NCBI GenBank assembly: GCA_963747005.1
Contig: CAVVDT010000008.1
Span: 248,001-312,000, forward strand
DNA length: 64,000 nucleotides
Source of the DNA: CAVVDT01 sp963747005
Lineage (GTDB): Bacteria; Pseudomonadota; Alphaproteobacteria; Rhizobiales; Aestuariivirgaceae
Direction of reading: 5' to 3'
Part shown: positions 9,157 through 16,462 of the stretch, one piece after another
Layout: every line of letters starts with the position of its first letter
Numbering within the stretch: position 1 is the first letter of the stretch
Position numbers and translations under genes: made by a program
Notes under the pieces: model-generated
The model's input: the letters and a program-made list of their open reading frames with translations, nothing else
Databases searched by the model: none
Told to the model about the DNA's origin: nothing

Positions 9157-10359
9157 ATGAGACTTCTGAGGACATTGGGTGTGGTGGCAGCAGGCGCTGC
9201 AATGCTGGCCTCTTCGGTGGCCGCATTCGCCGCCGATACCATCAAGATCGGCGACATCAACAGCTACAAGCGCGCCGCCGCCTTTTCGGTGCCCTACAAG
9301 CAGGGCCTCGACCTGGCGCTGGCCCAGATCAATGCCGCAGGCGGCGTGCTGGGCAAGAAGCTCGAAGTGATCTCGCGCGACGACGACGCGCAGCCTGGCG
9401 AGGCGGTGAAGATCGCCGATGAACTCTTTTCGCGCGACGGCGTGGTGATGATCACCGGGTCGTTCCTCTCCAATATCGGCCTGGCGCTTTCCTCCTATGC
9501 GGGCGAGAAAAAGCACCTTTACCTTGCCGCCGAGCCGCTGGCCGACAGCATCGTGTGGGAAAAGGGCAACCGCTATACCTTCCGCCTCAGGCCGTCGACC
9601 TCCATGCAGGCGGCGATGCTGGCCGAGGCGGCCGCCGCCATGCCGGCCAAGAAGTGGGCGACGATTGCCCCCAACTACTCCTATGGCAAGGAAGCTGTCG
9701 CAGCATTCGAGAAGGCACTCAAGGCCAGGAAGCCCGATGTCGAATTCGTCACCGAGCAATGGCCGGCGCTGTTCAAGATCGACGCCGGCGCCGAGGTGGC
9801 CGCGCTCGATGCCGCCAAGCCCGATGCCATCTTCAACGTCACCTTCGGCTCCGACCTCGCCAAGTTCGTGCGCGAGGGCGAGACCCGCGGGCTGTTCAAG
9901 GGCAAGCTGGTGGTCGGGCTCCTGACCGGCGAGCCGGAATATCTCGATCCCCTGAAGGGCGAGGCGCCCACCGGCTGGATCGTCACCGGCTATCCCTGGT
10001 ATGACATCAAGGACGCCGCGCACGTGGCCTTCGTCGAAGCCTACAAGAAGATGTGGAACGATTATCCGCGCACCGGCTCGCTGGTCGGCTATGACACCAT
10101 GATGTCGATCACCGCGGCCCTCAGGAAAGCCGGCTCCACCGACACCGAGGCGCTGGTCAACGCCTTCGAGGGCCTGAAGGTCGATACCCCGGCCGGTGAG
10201 ATCATGTTCCGCAAGATCGACCACCAGTCCACCATGGGCGCCTGGGTCGGCACCACCGCGGTGAAGGACGGCAAGGGCGTGATGGTCGACTGGAAGTACG
10301 ACGACGGCGCCGACTACCAGCCTACCGACGCCGAGGTAAAGGCCATGCGGCCGCAGTGA
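9157..10359 (+). CDS. Branched-chain-type ABC transporter substrate-binding protein
   Basis: 400 residues with a classical signal peptide (about 1-25, ending AFAAD) and a type I periplasmic-binding fold (Peripla_BP_6). The mature start DTIKIGDINSYKR and ligand-site region ITGSFLSN are typical. It is preceded by GGGAG at about 9143-9147. It should capture the operon's substrate in the periplasm and hand it to the LivHM-type permease that follows. A palindromic repeat lies between this gene and the permease, which would allow more binding protein than membrane component to be made. Confidence 0.88.
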   Translation: MRLLRTLGVVAAGAAMLASSVAAFAADTIKIGDINSYKRAAAFSVPYKQGLDLALAQINAAGGVLGKKLEVISRDDDAQPGEAVKIADELFSRDGVVMITGSFLSNIGLALSSYAGEKKHLYLAAEPLADSIVWEKGNRYTFRLRPSTSMQAAMLAEAAAAMPAKKWATIAPNYSYGKEAVAAFEKALKARKPDVEFVTEQWPALFKIDAGAEVAALDAAKPDAIFNVTFGSDLAKFVREGETRGLFKGKLVVGLLTGEPEYLDPLKGEAPTGWIVTGYPWYDIKDAAHVAFVEAYKKMWNDYPRTGSLVGYDTMMSITAALRKAGSTDTEALVNAFEGLKVDTPAGEIMFRKIDHQSTMGAWVGTTAVKDGKGVMVDWKYDDGADYQPTDAEVKAMRPQ

Positions 10360-10401
10360 AGCAACCCGCCTTTGGCCATGAGTTGTTGCGGGTTTTGTCA
10401 A

Positions 10402-10488
10402 CGTCATCCCGGCGCAGGCCGGAATCCAGAGCAATATGGCACGACCTCGACTGCCGCTCCTGGACTCCGACCTGCGTCGGAGTGACGG
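10402..10488. repeat. Palindromic intergenic repeat (REP-like)
   Basis: The two ends, CGTCATCCCGGCGCAGGCCG at the left and CCTGCGTCGGAGTGACGG at the right, are imperfect inverted copies around an AT-richer core. This 'GTCATCCCGGCGCAAGCCGG...' motif recurs widely in proteobacterial intergenic regions. Transcribed, it would fold into a long hairpin between the binding-protein gene and the permease gene and could stabilise the upstream mRNA or attenuate read-through. Confidence 0.7.
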
Positions 10489-10554
10489 GTTCGGTGAGCA
10501 TTCAAGCAAGTTCAGCGGCTCGCCCTCGCGGCGGGCCGCTCACATGAGGCGACC

Positions 10555-12417
10555 ATGGGAGTGTTCATCGCCCAGCTTCTGACCGGCATGGCCAATGCCT
10601 CGGCGCTGTTCCTCGTCGCCTCGGGGCTGTCGATCATCTTCGGGGTGACGCGGGTGGTGAACTTCGCCCACGGCTCCTTCTACATGCTCGGCGCCTACGT
10701 GGCGGTCTCCGCCATCGCCGCGATGCCCGGCCCCCTCGGCTTCTGGGCCGGCATCCTCGCCGCCGGCCTCGCCGTCGGGCTCATCGGGCTCATCGTCGAG
10801 ATCCTGGTGCTGAAACCCATCTACAGATCGCCCGAGCTCTACCAGCTCGTCGCCACCTTCGGCGTCATCCTGGTGGTACAGGACCTCTCCCTCATCGTGT
10901 GGGGACCTGAGGACCAGATGGGCCCGCGCGCGCCCGGCCTGAAAGGTGTCGTGCACATCCTTGGGCAGGCTGTGCCGTCCTACGATCTGGTGCTCATCGC
11001 CCTGGCGCTGGCGGTGCTGGCGGCCCTGTGGCTGTTGTTCAACCGTACCCGCGCCGGGGTGCTGGTGAGGGCCGCCACCGAGGACCGCGAGATGGTGGGG
11101 GCGCTGGGGGTCAACCAGTCGGTGCTGTTTTCCGCCGTGTTCTTCCTCGGCTCGTTCCTTGCCGGCATCGGCGGCGCGGCCCAGGTGCCCAAGGGCGGTG
11201 CCAATCTGCTGATGGATTTCAATATCCTCGCCAGCGTCTTCGTGGTGGTGGTGATCGGCGGCATGGGATCGATCGCCGGGGCCTATATCGCCGCCATGCT
11301 GGTCTCGGTGCTGCAGGGCTTCGGCGTCCTCCTGCTGCCGCAAAGCACCCTCGTCCTCATGTACGTGGTGATGGCGGTGGTGCTGACGGTGAGGCCCTGG
11401 GGCCTGCTCGGCAAGCCCGAAGCCGCCGGGCAGACAGGCGCGAGCGTGGTGCCGGAAGCGCCCATGCGGCCCATGGGGCTTCCCGGGCGCCTCGTCGTTC
11501 TCGCCCTCATCGCCGGACTTGCGGCGCTGCCGCTCATGGGCGATCCCTTCTGGCGCATCCTCGCCACCGACATCCTCATCGTCTGCCTGTTCGCCAAGAG
11601 CCTGCACTTCATTCTCGGCACCGGCGGACTGGTCTCCTTCGGCCATGCCGCCTATTACGGCGGCGGCGCCTATGTGGCGGCGCTTGCCGTCAGCCACTTC
11701 CATGCCCCCATGGAACTGGCGCTGTTCCTCGCCCCGCTCGGGGCAGGCCTTGCCGCCATCGTCATCGGCTGGTTCTGCGTGCGGCTGAGCGGTGTCTACT
11801 TCGCCATGCTGACGCTGGCCTTTGCGCAGGTGCTGTGGTCGATCGTCTTCCAGTGGTCGGACCTGACCGGCGGCGATGACGGCATTCTCGACGTGTGGCC
11901 GTCGTCGTGGGCCGGGGGCAGCGTCTATTATTACCTGGTGCTGGTGCTGGCGGTGGGCGGCATCATCACCCTCAACGCCATGGCCCACACCCCCTTCGGC
12001 TATGCCTTGAGAGGAGCGCGCGATTCGAACCTGAGGAGCGAGGCCATCGGCATCAACGTCAAGCTGGTGCAATGGTCGGCCTTCGTCTTTGCCGGCGCCA
12101 TGGCGGGCCTCGCCGGCGGGCTCTTCGCCTTCGCCAAGGGCAGCGTCTTCCCCAACGAGATGGAGATCGCCCGCTCCTTCGATGCCCTCATCATGGTATT
12201 CCTCGGCGGCGTCCAGTCGCTCGCCGGACCGATCACCGGGGCAGCCGCCTTCACGCTTCTGAAGGACCAGATCTCGCGCTTCGAATACTGGCGCCTGATC
12301 CTCGGCCTCACCATCATCGCGATCGTCATCGTGCTTCCCGGCGGCCTCGCCAGCGCCGGCGAGCGCCTTGCCCGCCTCATGGGCCGCACCCCCCGCGACG
12401 TGGAGCCGACCCCATGA
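10555..12417 (+). CDS. Fused LivH-LivM ABC transporter permease
   Basis: 620 residues. The first ~290 are a LivH-type permease (VVNFAHGSFYMLGAY near residue 35, GSIAGAYIAAML near 240) and the rest, from about 310, a LivM-type permease (GGLVSFGHAAYYGGGAY near 360). Both carry several membrane spans, and the joint is a soluble Ala/Pro-rich linker. Normally these are two genes. Here one chain would supply both halves of the inner-membrane channel. Its stop overlaps the ATPase start by 4 bp. Confidence 0.88.
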   Translation: MGVFIAQLLTGMANASALFLVASGLSIIFGVTRVVNFAHGSFYMLGAYVAVSAIAAMPGPLGFWAGILAAGLAVGLIGLIVEILVLKPIYRSPELYQLVATFGVILVVQDLSLIVWGPEDQMGPRAPGLKGVVHILGQAVPSYDLVLIALALAVLAALWLLFNRTRAGVLVRAATEDREMVGALGVNQSVLFSAVFFLGSFLAGIGGAAQVPKGGANLLMDFNILASVFVVVVIGGMGSIAGAYIAAMLVSVLQGFGVLLLPQSTLVLMYVVMAVVLTVRPWGLLGKPEAAGQTGASVVPEAPMRPMGLPGRLVVLALIAGLAALPLMGDPFWRILATDILIVCLFAKSLHFILGTGGLVSFGHAAYYGGGAYVAALAVSHFHAPMELALFLAPLGAGLAAIVIGWFCVRLSGVYFAMLTLAFAQVLWSIVFQWSDLTGGDDGILDVWPSSWAGGSVYYYLVLVLAVGGIITLNAMAHTPFGYALRGARDSNLRSEAIGINVKLVQWSAFVFAGAMAGLAGGLFAFAKGSVFPNEMEIARSFDALIMVFLGGVQSLAGPITGAAAFTLLKDQISRFEYWRLILGLTIIAIVIVLPGGLASAGERLARLMGRTPRDVEPTP

Positions 12418-13160
12418 GCCTGCTTCGCGTCGAGGGGCTGCAAAAGAGCTTTGGCGGCGTGTGCGCCGTGGCCGGGGTGTCGTTCGACCTGGCAAGGGGC
12501 GAGCTCCTGGCGCTCATCGGGCCGAACGGAGCCGGCAAGTCCACCTGCTTCAACATGCTGTTCGGCCTCATCCGTCCCGATGCCGGCAGCGTGCGCCTCG
12601 ACGGGGAGGAGATCACCGGCCTGAAGCCGCGCGCCATCTGGCGCCTCGGGGTGGGGCGCACCTTCCAGATCACCGCCACCTTTTCCTCCATGACGGTGAT
12701 CGAGAACGTCCAGATGGCCCTCATCTCCCACGCCGGCAAGAGCCTCTCGATGTTGTCCCGGGCACGGCGACTGGCGCGCGCGCAGGCGCTGGACCTGCTC
12801 GACCTGGTCGGCATGGCCGATCAGGCGGAGCGGGCCGCCAGCATCCTCGCCTATGGCGACTTGAAGCGCCTCGAACTGGCGATCGCGCTGGCCAACGAGC
12901 CCACGCTGCTGCTCATGGACGAGCCCACCGCCGGCATGGCGCCGGGCGAGCGCGGGGCGCTCATGGACCTGGTTGCCGTCATCGTGCGTCAGCGCCAGAT
13001 GGCCAGTCTTTTCACCGAGCACGACATGGACATCGTCTTCGGCCATGCCGACCGCGTACTGGTCTTGAACCGCGGCGAACTGATCGCCGAAGGACCGCCC
13101 GCCGTCATCCGCACCGACCCGCGGGTGCGCGAGGTCTATCTCGGGGGCGGCCATGCTTGA
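12414..13160 (+). CDS. LivG-type ABC transporter ATP-binding protein
   Basis: 248 residues. Walker A GPNGAGKST lies near residue 36, Walker B is LLLMDEPTAGM, and the LivG-specific C-terminus (HDMDIVFGHADRV, then REVYLGGG) is intact. The LSGGQ-like signature is unusual: ILAYGDLKRLELA, as common in LivG. It couples ATP hydrolysis to the upstream fused permease. The ATG overlaps the permease stop, and its own end overlaps the next ATPase gene by 8 bp. Confidence 0.88.
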   Translation: MSLLRVEGLQKSFGGVCAVAGVSFDLARGELLALIGPNGAGKSTCFNMLFGLIRPDAGSVRLDGEEITGLKPRAIWRLGVGRTFQITATFSSMTVIENVQMALISHAGKSLSMLSRARRLARAQALDLLDLVGMADQAERAASILAYGDLKRLELAIALANEPTLLLMDEPTAGMAPGERGALMDLVAVIVRQRQMASLFTEHDMDIVFGHADRVLVLNRGELIAEGPPAVIRTDPRVREVYLGGGHA

Positions 13161-13854
13161 GGTCGCAGGGCTCAATGCCTTTTACGGCGGCGCCCACATC
13201 CTGCACGATGTCGGGTTCGGCGTGGCGCGCGGCGAGGCGGTGGCGCTCCTGGGGCGCAACGGCGCCGGCAAGTCGACCACCATGAAGGCGATCATGGGCC
13301 TCGTCCGGCCAAGAAGCGGGCGCATCCTCTACGAGGGGCGCGACCTCGCGGGTGAAAAGCCCTACCGCATCTGCCGCGCCGGCATCGGCTACGTGCCGGA
13401 GGAACGGCGCATCTTCAAGGACCTGACGGTCATGGAAAACCTCAGCGTCGGCGTCCGCAAGGCCCGCCCCGGCGTGCCGCGCTGGAGCATCGACCGGCTC
13501 ATCGACCTCTTTCCCAATCTCGGCGAGCGGGCCGGCAACCTCGGCGGCCAGCTTTCGGGCGGCGAGCAGCAGATGCTGACCATCGCCCGCACCCTGATGG
13601 GCAATCCAGCCCTCATCCTTTTGGACGAGCCCTCCGAAGGCATCGCGCCGGTGATCGTGGAGGACCTGGCGCGCACCATCAAGGTGCTGAAGGGTGAGGG
13701 GCTGACGGTGCTGCTCTCGGAGCAGAACCTCAGTTTCGCCGCCGCCATCGCCGACCGCGCCCTCATCATCGAGCGCGGCACCATCCGCCACGATGCACCC
13801 ATGGCCGATCTCATGGCCGATCAGTCGATCCGCGCCAAGTACCTGGCAATCTGA
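13153..13854 (+). CDS. LivF-type ABC transporter ATP-binding protein
   Basis: 233 residues. Walker A GRNGAGKSTT, signature LSGGEQQM and Walker B LILLDEPSEGIAP are all present. It is the second ATPase of the branched-chain-type importer, pairing with the LivG-like protein. It starts inside the end of that gene and its stop overlaps the start of the MarR gene (TGATG), so importer and regulator are co-translated. Confidence 0.88.
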   Translation: MLEVAGLNAFYGGAHILHDVGFGVARGEAVALLGRNGAGKSTTMKAIMGLVRPRSGRILYEGRDLAGEKPYRICRAGIGYVPEERRIFKDLTVMENLSVGVRKARPGVPRWSIDRLIDLFPNLGERAGNLGGQLSGGEQQMLTIARTLMGNPALILLDEPSEGIAPVIVEDLARTIKVLKGEGLTVLLSEQNLSFAAAIADRALIIERGTIRHDAPMADLMADQSIRAKYLAI

Positions 13855-14273
13855 TGGCGAAAACCCCCTACATTCTCGACGACCAGGTGGGCTTCATCCT
13901 GCGCCTGGCGAGCCAGCGGCATACGGCGATCTTCGCCGCCCGCATGGTTTCGGGCCTGACCCCCACCCAGTTTGCGGCACTGGCCCGCCTCGCCGAGGTC
14001 GGTGCCACTTCGCAGAACCACCTCGGACGCCTCATCGCCATCGACGTGGCAACCATCAAGGGGGTGGTGGACCGCTTGCGCCAACGCGGCTTCGTGACCG
14101 CCCTGCCCGACCCGAGCGACCGCCGGCGGGTGATGCTCGACCTGACCGATGAAGGCCGGCGCGTGGTCGCCGAGGCCGTCGCGGCGGGGCGCCGGATCAC
14201 CGAGGCGACGCTGGCCCCGCTCGATGCCGGCGAACGCCACCGGCTGATTGCCCTGTTGCGCAAGCTGGCGTGA
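13854..14273 (+). CDS. MarR family transcriptional regulator
   Basis: 139 residues with a winged helix-turn-helix: the recognition region is about residues 45-75 (SQNHLGRLIAIDVATIKGVV) and the wing DPSDRRRVMLDL about 83-94. MarR proteins usually repress a nearby catabolic or efflux operon and release DNA on binding a small aromatic ligand. As the last gene of the heterocycle operon it is a good candidate autoregulator acting at the region before 2503. Inducer unknown. Confidence 0.85.
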   Translation: MAKTPYILDDQVGFILRLASQRHTAIFAARMVSGLTPTQFAALARLAEVGATSQNHLGRLIAIDVATIKGVVDRLRQRGFVTALPDPSDRRRVMLDLTDEGRRVVAEAVAAGRRITEATLAPLDAGERHRLIALLRKLA

Positions 14274-14302
14274 GGCGAACCGGCAAGCTCTATTCCGCGC
14301 GA

Positions 14303-14542
14303 TCACTTGCCATGAGTTTTTCTGATGACAAAAACCAGCTCGTCGCCCACCTTCGAGTGGCTGACAAGCTCATGGCCCGTCTCGTTGCAATAATGCGGGA
14401 AGTCGATCATCGCCGCCGGATCGCTGGCCCGCACCGTCAACAGGTCGCCGGCGGCCAAGGATTTCAGGCGCTTGGCGGCCTTGAGCACCGGCAGGGGGCA
14501 CATCAAACCCCTGACATCGAGTTCAGTGTTGTCGCCGGTCAT
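14303..14542 (-). CDS. TusA/SirA-family sulfurtransferase
   Basis: 79 residues from the ATG at 14542, which has GGAGG about 9 bases upstream; a longer frame to 14572 lacks this support. The family CPxP motif (MCPLPVLKA) gives the persulfide-carrying Cys at residue 15. TusA-like proteins pass sulfur to tRNA or to molybdenum cofactor enzymes. It is divergent from the formate dehydrogenase genes, so a role in sulfuration of that Moco enzyme is plausible but not proven. Confidence 0.85.
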   Translation of the reverse strand: MTGDNTELDVRGLMCPLPVLKAAKRLKSLAAGDLLTVRASDPAAMIDFPHYCNETGHELVSHSKVGDELVFVIRKTHGK

Positions 14543-14706
14543 AGCGCCTGCGCCTCCTTGACGACGACACATTTACTCCTTAAACGCAGATTTGTCAGCA
14601 AAATGCCGCATTTGAACGAGGCGGCGGCAATCAGTTCCGATACGGTTCCACGGGCGGCGGCTAGGTGCCTCCCGGTTTGCGGACCGCAGCATATGGCGGC
14701 AGCACC

Positions 14707-16419
14707 ATGACAGCACATTCTCTTGAGCCAGCATCGAAGCCCGTCAGGCCCGGCGGCCGCGGCAGGGGCCGGGCGCGGGCCTTTCCCAAGGGCCGGCAGG
14801 TCAACGAGCAGGCCCTCGCCGAGGTCCGGAAACTGCTCGGCAAGCACCCACGCCGGCGCGACCTACTCATCGAATTTTTGCATCTCATCCAGGACCGCTA
14901 CGGCCACCTTTCGGCCGCCCACATGGCAGCCCTTGCCGCCGAAATGCGCCTCGCCCAGACCGAAGTCTTCGAGGTCGCGACCTTCTATCATCATTTCGAC
15001 GTGGTGAAGGAAGGCGAGGCCGCCCCGCCCGCCGTGACCATCCGGGTATGCGATTCACTGTCGTGCGAGATGGCGGGTGCCCAGGAGATACTGAAAAGGC
15101 TCGGCGACAAGGCGCCGAAGTCGGTCAGGGTGGTGCACGCGCCCTGCATGGGCCTGTGCGATCAGGCCCCGGCAGCGGCGGTGGGCCACAACTACCTCGG
15201 TCATGTCACCGCCACATCGCTGCTGAAGGCGGCAAGGGCAGGCGACACCAATCCGGTGATGCCGCGCTGCCAGTCCTACAAGTCCTATCGCAAGGAAGGC
15301 GGCTATGGCGTCATCGAAGCCTTGCGCAATAAGGGCGGCCGCAGCCCCGAAGAGGTGATGGAAACGCTGATGCAGGCGGGCCTCAGGGGCCTCGGCGGGG
15401 CGGGCTTTCCGGCCGGCCAGAAATGGAAGTTCGTGCGCGCCGCGGCCGCCCCCCGCTATCTGTGCGTCAATGCCGATGAGGGCGAGCCCGGCACTTTCAA
15501 GGACCGCTACTATCTCAGGACCCGCCCGCACCAGTTCCTCGAGGGCATGCTGATCGCCGCCTGGGGCGTCGATGCCAAGGCCGCCTATATCTATATCCGC
15601 GACGAATACCCTGCCGCCCGCCGCATTCTCGCCAGGGAGATCGCGGTGCTGGAGAAGGAAGGCATCGCGCCGGCCGGCTACATCCACCTGCGTCGCGGCG
15701 CCGGCGCCTATATCTGTGGCGAAGAGTCAGCGATGATCGAATCGATCGAGGGCAAGCGTGGCCTGCCGCGCCATCGCCCGCCCTATGTGGCCACCGTCGG
15801 CCTGTTCGACCGCCCGACGCTGGAACACAATGTCGAGACGCTTTACTGGATGCCCGCGATCCTCAGCCATGGCGCCGAATGGTTCGCCGCGCAGGGAAAG
15901 AACGGCCACAAGGGCCCGCGCTCCTATTCGGTGTCGGGCCGGGTGAAGAACCCCGGCGTCGTGCTGGCACCGGCCGGCACCACCGCCAGCGAACTGATCG
16001 CCCTGTGCGGCGGCATGGCGAAGGGCCACAAATTCAAGGGCTACCTGCCGGGCGGCGCCTCGGGAGGCGTGCTGCCGGCATCGCTGGCGGACATTGCTCT
16101 CGATTTCGGCGGCAAGCTCGCCGAACTGGGCTCGTTCGTCGGCAGCCACGCGGTTGTGATCCTCTCCGACAAGGACGATATGAAGGACGTGGCCGTCAAT
16201 CTCCTGCAGTTCTTCGAGGATGAATCCTGCGGCCAGTGCACCCCCTGCCGGGTGGGCTGCGAGAAGGCGGTCAAGCTGATGAAGAAGCGGAAATGGGATA
16301 CCGGCCTGCTGGCCGAACTCTCGGGCGCCATGGCCGATGCCTCGATCTGCGGCCTCGGCCAGGCCGCGCCCAACCCCATCAGGACGGTGATGACGCATTT
16401 CAAGGGAGACATTTCCTGA
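14707..16419 (+). CDS. fdsB: Formate dehydrogenase diaphorase subunit, fused FdsG-FdsB (NuoE-NuoF-like)
   Basis: About 570 residues. The NuoE-like part (to ~165) binds a [2Fe-2S] cluster through VCDSLSC and APCMGLC. The NuoF-like part has the FMN site (GLGGAGFPAGQKW), the NADH-binding CGEESAMIESIEGKRG and a [4Fe-4S] site CGQCTPC with a downstream CGLG. It transfers electrons from the catalytic subunit to NAD+. These are usually two genes (fdsG, fdsB). I chose the ATG at 14707; a GTG at 14665 is also in frame, and neither has a strong ribosome site. The N-terminus has a basic Arg/Gly-rich tail. Confidence 0.88.
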   Translation: MTAHSLEPASKPVRPGGRGRGRARAFPKGRQVNEQALAEVRKLLGKHPRRRDLLIEFLHLIQDRYGHLSAAHMAALAAEMRLAQTEVFEVATFYHHFDVVKEGEAAPPAVTIRVCDSLSCEMAGAQEILKRLGDKAPKSVRVVHAPCMGLCDQAPAAAVGHNYLGHVTATSLLKAARAGDTNPVMPRCQSYKSYRKEGGYGVIEALRNKGGRSPEEVMETLMQAGLRGLGGAGFPAGQKWKFVRAAAAPRYLCVNADEGEPGTFKDRYYLRTRPHQFLEGMLIAAWGVDAKAAYIYIRDEYPAARRILAREIAVLEKEGIAPAGYIHLRRGAGAYICGEESAMIESIEGKRGLPRHRPPYVATVGLFDRPTLEHNVETLYWMPAILSHGAEWFAAQGKNGHKGPRSYSVSGRVKNPGVVLAPAGTTASELIALCGGMAKGHKFKGYLPGGASGGVLPASLADIALDFGGKLAELGSFVGSHAVVILSDKDDMKDVAVNLLQFFEDESCGQCTPCRVGCEKAVKLMKKRKWDTGLLAELSGAMADASICGLGQAAPNPIRTVMTHFKGDIS

Positions 16420-16462
16420 ACCGCTGCGAGCGGTGTTGAGGAAGTCTCCAGGAGGAAGCACG

